64,000 nucleotides of DNA from Nymphaea colorata (GCF_008831285.2 NC_045141.1:6403224-6467223), one strand, 5' to 3'; counted from the first letter of the stretch, positions 1-11,046 are shown. Numbers and translations are program-made. The notes: generated by a model not told the origin, from the letters alone.

Positions 1-194
1 TTTGTATTTAAAAAATAACGGATTATAAACTTTTGACGAACTCTTTGCATAGGCTGTTAACAGTAAAAATGCTAGTCTTTCTTATAAATCCTGTTTTTCT
101 TCTGATATGGCTTGGTAATCAACTGATCAACCTTTGTCAAAGCATGTAAATTTAAATAGTCAAAGAAAGGAAATAAAATTTGACAGAAGTCATT

Positions 195-870
195 AAGAAT
201 CTCAAATTTATTCTTAAAGCAAAATGTAATCCTAAAAGCGCTCAAGCTATGGAAGAAGAGTTGGGGTCTTTTTATACAAATCAATTGTGGGCTCGTCTCA
301 GCCAACAGCTCACATAATAATATTGGATGTGGATGGATATTTAGATTAATAGGGAGGAACTCTAATGGCTCAATTGCTAAGTACAAGTCTCGCCACTTTG
401 CGGAAGATATAATCCATAAGAAGTGATATACTAATATGAAACTTATAGTCCTATTGTCAACCAAAGTACAAAACAGTTGATCTCAACCATGGCTATCTCG
501 AAGGGTAGATCTTTACATGAATTAGGTGCCAACACTTTCTCACAACAGATATTAAAGTAAAAGGTGGTTCAAGATGCAACCACCATGGTTTTAAGATTAA
601 TGGGTTCCAATCATGTTTATCGCCTCAATAAAGCATTGTCCAAGTCAAAAAAAGGCTAACAAGGCATGTCCTTGCTCATCACACTTGGGGTTCATGAGTC
701 ACAATTAGATATGTCCATAAAATCGTCACTGATGATTTGTGTACATGACATCATAGTCACTAGAAGTAACATGGTTGAGGTAGAAAAAAATCATAGTCAC
801 TAAAAGTAACAAACTAATTGTGGCAAGTTCTCTGTAAAATATATAAGATGACAACTTATTGCCAATCGAA

Positions 871-916
<46 letters not shown>

Positions 917-1330
917 AATGAATGGGCTCTTTAACCAAGCAAACATGGAGAATTCCTGCAAGCCTGCCATCACTCTAGCAGTTGCTAGTAGACCCATATT
1001 CAAGCCTGATAGATCATCTTTTGCTTTCCACAATAAACACATAAGCATCTTTGGAGCTTTGTGGTATGTACTTGCAAGTTCATGAACCAACTAACTGAGG
1101 ACTATGTGAAACACCTTTTTGGCTACTTAAACGTCGCTCTAAGTTGCCGTATGAAAATAGTCTGATCAACTTTATTCAAATTGTCGACATTATCGAATGT
1201 TGATTGGAAATTGTCTGCATTCTTTAATGTTGATTGTGTAGGATGCGCAGAGGATAGAAACTTATAAATTGGTATGTCATCTTCGTGGGACCTAACATCA
1301 TCTCATGGAAATCTAGAAACCAACACACAG
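195..1330 (+). mobile_element. Copia retrotransposon relic (RT-RNase H), plus strand
   Basis: Broken plus-strand reading frames carry Copia reverse transcriptase and RNase H landmarks in the usual order. From about 255 come an AMEEELGSLYTNQLWALVS-like start, then an ETYSPIVNQST stretch near 440, then VYRLNKALSKSK near 620, which corresponds to the family's V.KL.KALYGLKQ. Near 745 is DIIVTRSN, matching DDIIVTGSN. After the AT microsatellite come an FGALWYVLAS stretch (family: VGALQYLT) and YVIFVGPNIISWKSR near 1,275, a Copia RNase H signature. Many stops and frameshifts show that it is long dead. No LTR or gag is visible in the window, so only the pol 3' half is supported. The lineage differs from the minus-strand Copia at 4,161. 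Confidence 0.8.
874..912. repeat. (AT)n microsatellite
   Basis: An uninterrupted AT dinucleotide run sits inside the Copia RT relic and splits its reading frame. It probably expanded after the element died. Confidence 0.95.
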
Positions 1331-2705
1331 TCACCAAATCTTATAGGTAGCATAGATGGTCAGACTGGCAGTATAGCAAAGGGCCGATTGTCAACTCGAT
1401 TCTCATGAGTGCTATTCACCTGAACTACAAATGGTGGGTGTGTGATGCTTAGTTGATGGGTGTCTTGCTTTGCACTTAAGTCACAAAGAAGCCCCAAACT
1501 GTGGGGCAGGAGGAAAGAGGGAGGGGCTTCCAGCTACACCCCAACAAAACAAAAGCAAAACACCAAATCTTAAACATTTAAAACTAGCAAATTAATAACA
1601 AATTATCATTTTTTTCAAATTGTTGTGTCCTCCCTACCCACGTACCCAAACCTATGCCAGAATCCATACCACCACTAACGCAACTTGGGCTCAGGGAAAT
1701 GTTCAAAACACATTTGAAAGGGATGTCAACAGTCGTAATATGATAAAGCAAGAACACTCGGATGTAGATCCAAATGAGGAAGGAGATTCTGTCAAGGATT
1801 CGATCGAATACTGGAGCCAATAAAATTGCCATTAAAATCTGTTGTATTGAAATTATTCCATATCTGATCCTATAAATCAAGGTATTGATAATTTGTATGA
1901 AAGCCTTCTCACTTATAAAATGGCCATATCAGATTCATCTAAGAAGTAAACTGTTCATAAGTGCTTTATATACAAAGGGAGGGTTGCTTGCCCTTCCTGG
2001 TCTGCTGTTAATCATCCCTTTAGTTCAAACGACTTTAGAAAAAAAAGTGGATTTTATCATCAAATGAGCTACTGTGGTTGCAAAACCAAAAAAGGTCCGA
2101 GTTAACATCTTTAACTTCTCTGCTATATATCAATAACCAAAAGTTTCCACTATAAATTCCTTAAGCATATGATATTCATGCACTTGGATGCTTCGGGAAA
2201 GATAAATCAAACTACAAATTCTCTCTCAAACTACTAATGTGGTTGAGAGTTGTGGTTCTTGAAGCGACTAATGTGGTGATATCATAGGCCCCATTTCTCT
2301 TTCTAACTCTTTCTCCCTCTATATGACCAAAGTTTTGTAATAATATTTCTCTCTCTCTCTCTCTAAGAATAGGAGCAAACTTTTGTAATATTTGCTCTCT
2401 CTAGGTGATGATCAGATAATGAAAAGGCTGTTCTGATAATCAAAAGCCCATGGAGGAGGACTCAGCGGAGGCGTGGGGGATGTAGATGAAGGAAATACCA
2501 ACCTCACTCTTCTCAATCTTGGACCATTCGGTCCCGTCCTCCCTTTCTTTTTTATCTGTCTCAGAAAGGACTAGTTGTTGGGACTTGGGACTGACGCAAG
2601 GCAAGAAGCCAGAGAAGATGGAGAGAGAGGAAGGGAGAGGGAAGTGATGATCAAGCATGGGGAGGCATCAGGGGGGCCACAGTCACTGTCTGCAACAGCA
2701 GCACC
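1331..2705. other. Intergenic stretch before armadillo pseudogene
   Basis: I recognise no gene here. Short open frames near 1,620-1,880 on both strands lack any family motif. A CT run lies at 2,349-2,364, and a TATA-like TATAAATT at 2,151 is too far from the 2,706 start to be convincing as its promoter. The last 250 bases become GC-rich, matching the composition of the pseudogene that follows, and may be its 5' UTR. Confidence 0.6.
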
Positions 2706-4160
2706 ATGGAAAGCGGTGGGGAGGAGGAGCACGAGACGCAGGTGATCGCTGTCCTGCATGCGCTGAAGGAGGCATCCCGGTGGATACAGGAGTCTCCTAC
2801 TGTCGGTGGAAGCAGAAGGAGGAGTAGGGCAGCGCCATCAAGGCCCTCCTCCACCTCCAGACCGAGGACCTCGCCTCCAAGTTCAAGGACCCCAAGCTTG
2901 CTGACCTCACCCACCACCTTTGCAGCCTCCGCTCCTAGGTGGACAACCAGCTCCCCTGCTCCTACCTCACCATCATCAGTTCCTTCATCAGGGGCCACAT
3001 CTTCGGCAGTGATATCGTGTGTGTCACCGACCTGAATGAGTCAGAGATTCAGGGATGGATCGACTGGAAGAGCATCGAGAAGCTGGTGAAGTCGCTGCTC
3101 AGTGAGGATGAGGAGGAGGTGAAGGTCGTCGGGCTGCTGTCGGTCTTTGAAACCCGGGTCTCCAGGATGCAGTGCTGAGGTCCTGGGCTTTTTTCGTGCT
3201 CGACTCAGTCATGTGCGACAGGAAGGCATCCAGGCGGGTCAGGGAGAACTGCGCCTTCACCATGGCGGCTCTGGTTAGGTTCAACAAGGACGTGTTCGTG
3301 GGTCACGTGGTGATGAGCCCGATGGCAACTGCCCTGGTGGAATTGGGCTCCGCTGACAGCCTCAGAGTCCTCCATAGCTTGATCATCGCCATCAAAAGCC
3401 TCTTTGTCGATGAGATCCACCAAAGCAGAGGGCTCCCCAAGATCATAAAGGCCTTGGATTCGGAAGACGAGGGCTTGAAATTGGCTGTTTAGATTGTATT
3501 ATGGAGATTGGATACATTGGCAGAAAGGAGGCAATTGAGGCCATGAAGGAGAAGGTCTTAAATTTCATGGAAGAAAGGCAGGAAGAAAAACGGGACAGCT
3601 CAAATGTAACGTGGTTCGGCGTTAATAGCCTACATCCACGAAAACAGAGAAAGCTCTGTTTTTTGTCTCTCTTATTTTTTCTTACCGATGCCGTATGAAT
3701 GATCTCCTTATAAAGAGTTACAGCCCCTGCTGTCGGTCTTTGAGACCCGGGTCTCCAGGATGCAGTGCTGAGGTCCTGGGCTTTTTTCGTGTTCGACTCG
3801 GTCATGTGCGACAGGAAGGCATCCAGGCGGGTCAGGGAGAACTACGCCTTCACCATGGCGGCTCTGGTTAGGTTCAACAAGGACGTGTTCGTGGGTCACG
3901 TGGTGATGAGCCCGATGGCGACTGCCCTGGTGGAATTGGGCTCCGCCGACAGCCTCAGAGTCCTCCATAGCTTGATCATCGCCATCAAAAGCCTCTTTGT
4001 CGATGAGATCCACCAAAGCAGGGGGCTCCCCAAGATCATAAAGGCCTTGGATTCGGAAGACGAGGGCTTGAAATTGGCTGTTTAGATTGTGTTATGGAGA
4101 TTGGATACATTGGCAGAAAGGAGGCAATTGAGGCCATGAAGGAGAAGGTCTTAAATTTCA
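2706..4160 (+). pseudogene. Armadillo-repeat (ARM-fold) protein pseudogene, 3' part duplicated
   Basis: GC-rich coding-like DNA begins with ATG in a good context (gcaccATGG). The first frame (MESGGEEEHETQVIAVLH..) shifts near 2,790 into another frame that contains two stops (about 2,825 and 2,936) but still reads like helical ARM protein (IKALLHLQTEDLASKFKDP; SIEKLVKSLLSEDEEEVK). A further shift near 3,170 opens the best-preserved part: [74 protein letters not shown]. This helix-turn-helix pattern is typical of plant ARM-repeat superfamily proteins related to U-box/vacuolar Arm-type proteins; I cannot name the member. Coding similarity stops where a Copia LTR starts at 4,161, so the true 3' end is lost. 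The frameshift LAV-stop-IV is shared by both duplicate copies and so predates the duplication. Confidence 0.7.
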
Positions 4161-4319
4161 TGGAAGAAAGGCAGGAAGAAAAACGGGACAGCTCAAATGT
4201 AACGTGGTTCGGCGTTAATAGCCTACATCCACGAAAACAGAGAAAGCTCTGTTTTTTGTCTCTCTTATTTTTTCTTACCGATGCCGTATGAATGATCTCC
4301 TTATAAAGAGTTACAGCCC
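3134..4319 (+). repeat. 593-bp tandem duplication (gene end plus LTR piece)
   Basis: Bases 3,134-3,726 and 3,727-4,319 are consecutive copies of one 593-bp unit. By eye they differ at 8 sites, all transitions, and all within the armadillo part. The unit runs from mid-gene (ctgctgtcgg) through the armadillo end and 159 bases into the Copia LTR (to cagcccc). Because copy 1 carries an LTR fragment followed directly by gene sequence, the duplication must have happened after the Copia insertion. Confidence 0.95.
3568..3726 (-). mobile_element. Copia LTR fragment inside duplication copy 1
   Basis: This is identical by eye to 4,161-4,319. It is the end of the Copia-beta LTR that, in the minus orientation, contains the TATA-like box and the downstream transcribed part. 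It is isolated from the rest of the element by the tandem duplication. Confidence 0.9.
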
Positions 4320-4581
4320 CTTCTTGCCTTACATATCCCAAACGTTTAAGATCCCTGGAAATCAGAGAGTTACAGAGAAAAAAGGCAATAGGTTAAAGAG
4401 GTATGACAAGATTGGTATGATGATACTCATGAGATTCTCGTTCTGTTGCTCTTCTTTCCAAAGATATGATCAACCGTTAGCTGGTGAGGATGTCTTTCCA
4501 AGAAGGAGATGAACGTTAGCTGCTGAGGATTTCTTTCCAAGGAGGAGATGGTGACAGAGATCCCATCCAAATGTGCTAACA
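4161..4581 (-). repeat. 3' LTR of Copia-beta1 (421 bp)
   Basis: On the plus strand it starts TGGAAGAAAGG and ends AATGTGCTAACA, giving the TG..CA termini of LTRs. On the minus strand it begins TGTTAGCACATTTGG. It holds a CTTTATAAGG box (plus 4,300-4,310) followed, in the minus direction, by the CGTGGATGTAGGC / GAACCACGT region that is common downstream of the start site in plant Copia LTRs. No second full copy exists in the window. Confidence 0.88.
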
Positions 4582-4594
4582 AACTCCCCCTCAA
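4582..4594 (-). other. Polypurine tract of Copia-beta1
   Basis: Read on the minus strand this is TTGAGGGGGAGTT, immediately upstream of the LTR start TGTTAGC. It is the classic Copia polypurine tract that primes plus-strand DNA synthesis, and it fixes the element's orientation. Confidence 0.9.
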
Positions 4595-4599
4595 GTTGG

Positions 4600-6080
4600 T
4601 AGGCAGACATCAGTCTGCCCCAACTTGTCCATAATCATCCTGTGCCTTTCTTTCCCAAGACTTTTTGTCAAGATGTCGGTGAGCTGGTTTTCGCTTCTAA
4701 CATGAGAAGTTGCAATGATACCATCTTGAATTTTTTCTCAAACGAAATGACAGTCGATTTCGATATGTTTTGTTTGTTCATGAAATATGGGATTCACGCC
4801 AATATGAATAGCAGCCATGTTGTCGCACTTAAGTTCCATTGGGGAGTGAGTTTCGACCTCATATTCTTAAGGAGGGACTTAAGCCAAATTAATTCACACG
4901 TTCATATGGCCATGGGTTGGTATTCTGCCTCTGTGCTGGACCGGGCTACTACGGCTTGCTTTTTACTTCATCAAGTGATCAAATTTCTTCCAAGAAACGT
5001 GCAGTGACTTGATGCTGACCATTTGTCAGTTGGGTCCCCAGCCCAGTCCGCATCACAATAGCCAGTAATGTGAGGAGATTGGTCGCGTCTCATTAGGTTT
5101 CCCTTTCCCAATGTCCCCTTTAAGTACCTCAAAATCCGGTGAGCTGCCTCAACATGATGGGATCTTGGTTGGTGCATGAATTGGCTAATGACACTGACAA
5201 CATACATAATGTCAGGCTGCATGACTATCAAATATATAAGTTTTCCAACTAGTTTTTGGAAACTTTCTTTGTTTTCGAAAATATCACCATCTTCTTTCCT
5301 TAGCTTGCAGTTCATCTCAAGGGGTGTGTTTGCAGGTTTGGTGCCTAGATATCCAGTATCTTTCAAGAGATCAATCGTGTATTTGCATTGACATATAAAT
5401 ACTCGTTTTTTAGAGTGAGCCACTTCTTTTCCAAGGAAGTATTGCAACAGTCCAAGATCTCTGATTTCAAACTCACTATTTAAATGTTTTTTTATAGCCT
5501 GCATGATCTCAAAGTCGTCTCCAGTAAGTATGATATATTCCCTGTACACAAGCAAGATGGTTACCTTGGATTTTCTAGTGAATGTGAACATGGTGTAATC
5601 GGCAGAGCTTTGCTGAAATCCATAATTGATGAGTGTTGTCTTTAGATGAGCAAACCAAGCATGAGGTGATTGCTTCAATCCATAAAGAGTTTTCCTTAGT
5701 TTGCAAACATGTCCAGATCAGCTGTTAACTCCTTGCGGTACTTCCATGTATACCTCTTGTTCCAATTCACCATGGAGAAATGCATTTTTTACATAAAGTT
5801 AGAGAAGATTCCACCTTTTTGTAGATGCAAGTGCAAGAAGAGTTCTCACCGTGTTCATTTTTTCTACCGGGCCAAAGGTTTCATTGTAATCTATTCCTTC
5901 TGTCTCGGTGAAGCCCTTTGCAACGAGGCAAGCCTTATATCGCTCCACTTGTCCATTGCTCTTGAACTTTATTTTGTAGATCCATTTACAACCTACCAGT
6001 TTCTTTTCGTCTGGGAGAGGAACAAGAACCCAAGTATAGTTCTTTTCAAGCACCTTGATTTCTTCTTCCATAGCTTCCCA
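4600..6080 (-). pseudogene. Copia-beta1 reverse transcriptase and RNase H (broken)
   Basis: The N-terminal RT part (5,799-6,071) reads GCKWIYKIKFKSNGQVERYK and LVAKGFTETEGIDYNETF, Copia RT signatures. After a gap with stops (5,679-5,798) the frame at 4,971-5,678 carries KQSPHAWFAHL, LLQYFLGKEVA, GKLIYLIVMQPDIMYVVSV, HRILRYLKGT and GYCDADWAGDP, the last being RNase H. The expected YVDD region reads LLVYREYIILTGDD, so the catalytic Asp pair is altered. RNase H continues towards 4,600 in a shifted frame (KSKKQ, SSTEAEY). The domain order and size fit a once-complete Copia pol. Stops make it inactive. Confidence 0.85.
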
Positions 6081-6089
6081 CCACCGTAA

Positions 6090-7260
6090 GACTGCACTAG
6101 CTTCATTAAAGTTTCTTGGCTCTTGATGACCATAAATAACAAAGATGTATGACTTGTAATTATGCGAGAGAACTTCAAAAGAGAGATAATTGTCTCGTGA
6201 ATGAAGACTCTAGAGGAACGTCTTACGCCTGGTTGAGATTCAACATCGGTAGGTGGTTTGTCTTCCTCCAAAATAGTGTTTTCAAGGCTGCTGTCGTTAC
6301 TGGGAAAGTGGGCAATCCCTGGTTGGCATGTAGTCGTTTGACTTGCAAAGATGTCAGCCAGCGGACGTGGAGTATCATCAGCACTATTTTCTACAGAGTT
6401 TCTGTTATTTGCCTCCCCCTGTATGCAGCAGTCAGAGAAATGTTGATTTTCATAGAATTTTACATCCTGAGATACAATCATACGTTTAGAGAGAGGGTCA
6501 AACAGAGATAACCTCTCTTCTTGCTTGAGTATCCTAAGAATATACACTTAATCACATGTCGCTGGAATTTATTTCTAAATCTTTCTTGCACAAGTACAAA
6601 ACATTTGCACCCAAATACCTTGTGGTGTTTAAGTGACAACGGCTTCTTGAGAAGGAGTTCAAGAGGAATTTTTCCTTCTATGCTAGAGTTTGGAACTCAA
6701 TTGGATATATAACATACTGTCCCAATGGCTTCGCTTCAAAAAATCTGAGGTACGTTCTTGTGCATCATAAGAGCCCGAGCAATATTCAGAAATAGTCAGT
6801 TTTTTCTTTCTGCAATGCCATTTTGTTGAGGCATCCCAGCGCAGGTATATTGGGGCTGTATTCCATGCTTCCTCATGAAGTTTTTCAATGCATCATTCAC
6901 ATATTCACCACCATTGTCAAAGCAAAGCATTTTAATCTTAGCACAATATTGAGGGAGAATGAGGGCATAGAATTCTTCAAAAATTTTTGGCACTTCACTC
7001 TTATTTTTGAGAAAATAAATCCAAGTTACACAAGTCATATCATCAATGAAGGATACATAGAACTTAAAACCAGCATGAGAGTCCTCTGGAGCAGGTCCCC
7101 AAACATCCGAGTGAATGAGATCAAAAGATTTTTCAGACCTTTCATAAATCGGCTGGTAGGTGAGGTGTGTAAATTTGGCGAATTCACATGCATTACATGC
7201 TTTATTATCATCAATGGTAAGGGGACTGAGGTTCTGATCATATATGTATCCTAATCGAGC
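6090..7260 (-). pseudogene. Copia-beta1 integrase (broken)
   Basis: The minus frame at 6,796-7,038 reads CFDNGGEYVNDALKNFMRKH then MPQQNGIAERKN, the second Asp and the Glu of the D,D-35-E integrase core with normal spacing. The adjoining frame, 7,035-7,241, carries SPNLHTSPTSRFMKGLK and FGDLL, a shifted stretch just upstream of the core. The C-terminal frame, 5,993-6,547, includes YILRILKQEERLSLFDPLSK and DVKFYE, the typical Copia integrase tail (family: Y...KGYRLYDP....I..RDV.F.E). At least two frameshifts separate the pieces. Confidence 0.82.
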
Positions 7261-7296
7261 ATGTCAAATTTGATAGTCTGTCCTTTGAGTCTATTT

Positions 7297-8626
7297 TTAT
7301 TTGGAGAAAAAACTCAAACAGTCGGTGTCCAAAGTGTAGAGGTCACCATGGCGTCGGCCCTTCCCAATCACCTTCTTTGTGCTCAGGTCCTGAAACGTTA
7401 CATCCTTCTTGGAGAAAACAGCCAGACAATCATAATTTTGAGTGATTTTGCTAACAGACATAAGGTTGACAGCAAGCTTAGGAACAAGTAAAGCAGAACT
7501 AATATTTTTCTCGAAGGATGTTTTTCCAATGCCAGCAACAAAAGTAGATGACCCATCAGCAGAAAAAACAGAACGATGAAGATCCTTGTTTAGATTGGCA
7601 AGTGTTGTGGGATTATTAGTCATGTGATCAGTAGCACCAGAATCAACTATCCAGGATTTATTTTTAGTGGCATTCAATAAGGCACAAAACTTACCTTCTG
7701 AGACATCGCCCATTGGTTGGAAAGATAATAGATTTGCTTTAGAGAATTTCTGGAAGAATTTTTCCAGGTCATCTTTGGTGACAAAGTTTGCATGGTTGAC
7801 GTGTTTGTCTGGGATTGAAGAAGATCCCTTTTCCTTCCCTGGTCGCCCCACAAGTTCCCAGTAGCGATCACGTATGTGACCCAATTTCCTGCAGTGAGTA
7901 TACTTAAGTTTTCTGTGATTTTTCTGTGTGTTTGAGTGGTACCTTTGTGTGCCTTGATTAGTGCCCGATTGTGAAAGGCACGCCATTCTTTCTTGGCTGT
8001 CTTCTATGGAGTCCATTTTTGGAGGGACGCACCCAACTCTTCACCTTGACACCTCTCTCTGAATCATTTGACAAACAGCATTGAATTTTGGCAGCAGCTT
8101 AGTATTCAGGATTTGAGTCTTTATGGCTTCATAGTCCTCACTCAATCCAACGAGGACCTTGAAGATTTGATCTTCTTCAAAATGATGTCTGTAAATGACT
8201 GGATCAGAGGTCACTGGTTGATATTGAAGGAGCTCATCATATAGACTCCTGAGTCTCCGAATGTACCGCTGCACATCTTGGTCATGGAGGGTGAGATCGG
8301 CAATCTCGCATTGTATCTGGTGTACTTGAGCAAGATTATTTTGCTCACTGTAAAGTTCTTTTAGAGCCTCCCATATTCCGTGTGTGGTATCCTGATATGT
8401 AAACAGATTTGGTATGGATGGTTGGGAACAGTAGTGGCTGGAGCTTTGGTTTTCCCGTTAATATATCATGCCTTTGATCTTCCAATAGGAACCAAGCGAG
8501 CAGCCTTCGCCCAACTCAAATAGTTAGCACCATTGAGTGGGGTGGAGGTAATTTTCTGGGTATTATGCTCGGTGGACTTGGCTCCCTTGAATGATCTCTT
8601 TGATTTGAGCTAGCAGCGTCGGCCAT
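7297..8626 (-). pseudogene. Copia-beta1 gag and protease (broken)
   Basis: The start ATG on the minus strand at 8,626 gives MADAASSNQRDHSRE, then, with a shift, NGANYLSWAKAARLV, a Copia gag start. The frame at 8,041-8,274 has RLRSLYDELLQYQPV and GLSEDYEAIKTQI, from gag. The frame at 7,297-8,016 has a zinc-knuckle-like THCRKLGHIRDRYWELVG whose first and last Cys are Tyr. This is followed by the protease WIVDSGATDHMTN and a post-protease LSFFSK end. Stops between 8,274 and 8,626 break gag. It matches 24,826-26,134 closely. Confidence 0.87.
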
Positions 8627-8950
8627 GATATTGGCACTGCGGATTCCCAGCTGAAGACAGTCTGGGTCGCAGACGAGTCTCTCTATAGCAGGAGGTCACA
8701 TGGACCTTTAGAAACCTGTGGCACTTGTAAATTCCGTATCTCTTCACAGCATTGTCCAAAAAATCTGAAAATTAGATCAAAAATACTAAACACGTGCCCG
8801 AATCCAATGCCACCTTACTCGACCTCTGGATCGCCTCCAGTCAAAAATGCGCTCCAGAGAAAGTCACGCCTGGAATGCCCCCCTGCGACAACACCTGCGG
8901 CACTTCTAAAATTTTGTCTTCTGCTTAAGGTCCTTTTCATGTCCGAGATC

Positions 8951-8963
8951 TTCAGATAACCTT
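8951..8963 (-). other. Degenerate primer-binding-like site of Copia-beta1
   Basis: The minus strand reads AAGGTTATCTGAA, loosely resembling the initiator-Met primer site TGGTATCAGAG used by Copia elements. Similarity to the second copy (26,496-26,508) stops right after it, which is where a 5' LTR should begin. The motif match is weak; the boundary itself is clear. Confidence 0.4.
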
Positions 8964-8964
8964 G

Positions 8965-10496
8965 GAAGACATGGTGAAGAGAAAGAACTGGGCAGTGCGA
9001 GTGGTGAAGAAATGCAGGATTTGTCCACTCCTAGTGGAGACGGTCGCGATGGAGGGTGAATTTTTGCAAGCAACACCCATTTGGTGGGTGTGTGGCCATG
9101 TTTGCTATACAGTTGGAAGTGGGGCAGGGGCCAAGGCAGTTGCTATCATGAAATGTTTGAAAAATGATAAATATTGAATTTTAGAAAACATGGGGTGATT
9201 ACACCTTCTAAGAATTTTCAAACTATTAGAACGTTGATTGGGAAATACTTGTTGCTCTTAAATTGTTGTGGAAACAAATTTATTAATTGAAAAATGTCAT
9301 TCTCATATTTTAATAAATAATGAATAAGTGCACGTGAGCAATGTGTTCCTTTAAGGGGTAGCATTGATTGTAAAGGTTCCATGAATCTGTCCAGAAAATT
9401 GATAAAGGTTCATGAAACAATAGCTCTAGTGTCCAATGAACCTTCTATAATTTTGCTGTAGATCGATGGGACAATCACAAAGTGTCCCTATTGCCAAACA
9501 CCCTCTTAGCTCCTTTATAAACTAAAGGGCAACACAAGGCACTGAGGAATTTTATAAACTTAGCCCTATGCAAAACGGTGGGTGAGAAGATTACATCATA
9601 AAAATATAAAAGATGGTTGTTGTATATGAAAACACAATTACTTTGAACCGGGTCCAGATCTAGAACTTTGAGAACATTTTTAGTTGTAATAACTTTGGAT
9701 TTGATGTATATTCAAACTCCGATTTTAACTATGCATTGGACTCAGATATTTAAATTTGGATTTAGATATATAAATTCAGCTTTGTTTTATTTTGAATTTA
9801 CTATCCAATTGGATATATACCAAATTACTTAATTTTAAGACAATATGTTAAAAGTTAGGTTGTATGGGAAGAAAATATTTTTAACATCCAGTAATTAACA
9901 TATCCATTCCTCTCTCCCGTTCTCATCTTGGGTCAGCAATTTTGGGCAGAAGGTTAGAGTTGTATCTTATTATCCAGTCCTTGGTGCAAGACCCATAAAT
10001 TGCCCAAGCCTGGTATCTAAATAAGCTTTGTGATTTTGAGAAAAGAAAATGAAAACAAGATCACGCATACAAATTTTTTACATAATAAAATAGGATAGAT
10101 GAAAACCCTAGAAAAAGAAACCTGCAAACGTGAGAAAAGGGAAGTGTAGAAGATTGGGATTGAGACATTTTTCCCAGATTTTTCTAGCAGAAAAAATATA
10201 TGGGGCTCACCATAGTCCAAATCGGTAAAGCTTCTGATTGGAGGCAAACAAATGGACCCTTAAACATTTATTCTCTCATAAACTCAGCAACTTGAGAAAT
10301 TTAATTTTCTGAGTTAAAAGAAGGCAAGAGTCTTGTTGTATTTATGTACTCTCCACCACGGCAGCGGTGGATCTAATTAGAGGGGCGCGTGCCCACTTGC
10401 TCACCTTTGTAAGTTTGATCTCTTCCTTAATTTGCCTAATTTCTTCACTTCTGATTCTTTTCCTCTGTTCTTCCCATCTACCAAGAAACAGGGGTG
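8965..10496. other. Intergenic, no gene recognised
   Basis: No supported gene. The first 200 bases hold a short open frame with no known motif. From about 9,180 the sequence is AT-rich with GGATTT/TTTGAA-style low-complexity runs (9,690-9,830). A stretch at about 10,005-10,215 loosely resembles 33,490-33,660 and the regions ahead of the CNL genes near 19,930 and 55,890 (shared dgatgtagaag..ttttcccagatttat-like words), so it may be an old CNL upstream region. Confidence 0.55.
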
Positions 10497-10713
10497 GTTG
10501 ACGTTAGTACGGATGTACTTGCAGAAGCGCTCTTTCTGTTATTTTGGAAGCCATCACCAGTTTATTGAAAGAAAAGGTCGCCCTCATCTTGAATGCCAAA
10601 GACGATCTCATCAACCTCCAGACGAAGCTGGAACTATTGCCGGTGGCCCTCAAGGATGCAGGTCGCAAGCCATTTTCCAGCAACAAGGGCGACAAAGTTC
10701 TAGACGACAGCTG
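10497..10713 (+). pseudogene. CNL coiled-coil domain fragment (orphan)
   Basis: The frame reads VDVSTDVLAEA. After a one-base shift near 10,528 it reads LSVILEAITSLLKEKVALIL, NAKDDLINLQTKLELLPVAL and KDAGRKP before a stop. This parallels the start of the CNL gene at 56,482 (TNLLKETKDYILNAKDDLKK, AIKDADR), including the N-terminal coiled coil expected of Rx-type CNL receptors. The start ATG is missing. Upstream sequence (10,340-10,495) also resembles 56,290-56,470, with matching words such as ttctt..ctctg.tcttcc.atctaccaagaaac. No NB-ARC follows, so only about 70 residues remain. Confidence 0.75.
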
Positions 10714-10789
10714 AAGGCATGAGCTTGGCAAAAGGGAGAAGGATTCTTTAGTTTCATGGAACAAGGTAAGAAAGCCTTGGATCATTCTG

Positions 10790-11035
10790 CACACTTGCTT
10801 TAGAATTGTATTTAATTCGGTAAACCCACTTATTCCCCATGGGTTTTACATTTTTTAGAGTATTCACCAAATCTCATGTTTCATTCTCTTCTGGTGCTTT
10901 AAATTCAGCAGCCACGGCGTCACACCAACATTGATGCTTAACGGCTTGACTAAAGGAGGATAGTTCCAAATCTTTAGAGATGACCACAAGAAGTGCTTTA
11001 TGAGGTGTAGAGATATAAAGGAAATTATGACTGTG
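10790..11035 (-). mobile_element. Copia RT N-terminal scrap, third lineage
   Basis: The minus strand reads SFSQAVKHQCWCDAVAAEFK, then EENET (stop) DLV and KPMGNKWVYRIKYNSK, the conserved beginning of Copia RT (family: W..AM..E...L..N.TW.LV..P.....IG.KWV++.K....G). Its residues differ from Copia-beta1 (GCKWIYKIKFKSNG), so it comes from a different element. No LTRs are visible next to it. Confidence 0.8.
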
Positions 11036-11043
11036 TGTATACA

Positions 11044-11046
<3 letters not shown>

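Larger units (their letters stand above)
4161..8964 (-). mobile_element. Copia-beta1 LTR retrotransposon lacking its 5' LTR, minus strand
   Basis: This Ty1/Copia element reads right to left in the canonical order gag, protease, integrase, reverse transcriptase, RNase H, polypurine tract, LTR. The left end is a 421-bp LTR (TG..CA) preceded by TTTCA, the candidate target duplication, inside the armadillo gene. The right end stops at a degenerate primer-binding-like stretch near 8,951-8,963 with no LTR beyond it. A second, truncated copy at 24,409-26,508 ends at the same internal point. All coding parts have stops or frameshifts, so it is non-autonomous now. The insertion destroyed the armadillo gene. 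Confidence 0.9.

Noticed and set aside
72-464. 130-residue minus frame at the left edge
   Set aside because: The plus strand carries Copia RT words over the same bases. The minus frame is a shadow.
1584-1880. Overlapping 98-residue minus and 67-residue plus frames
   Set aside because: Neither shows a recognisable motif, good start context or repeat elsewhere in the window. Not supported as a gene.
2571-4016. Several minus-strand frames over the armadillo pseudogene
   Set aside because: They mirror the GC-rich coding strand and repeat exactly with the 593-bp duplication. No protein family signature.
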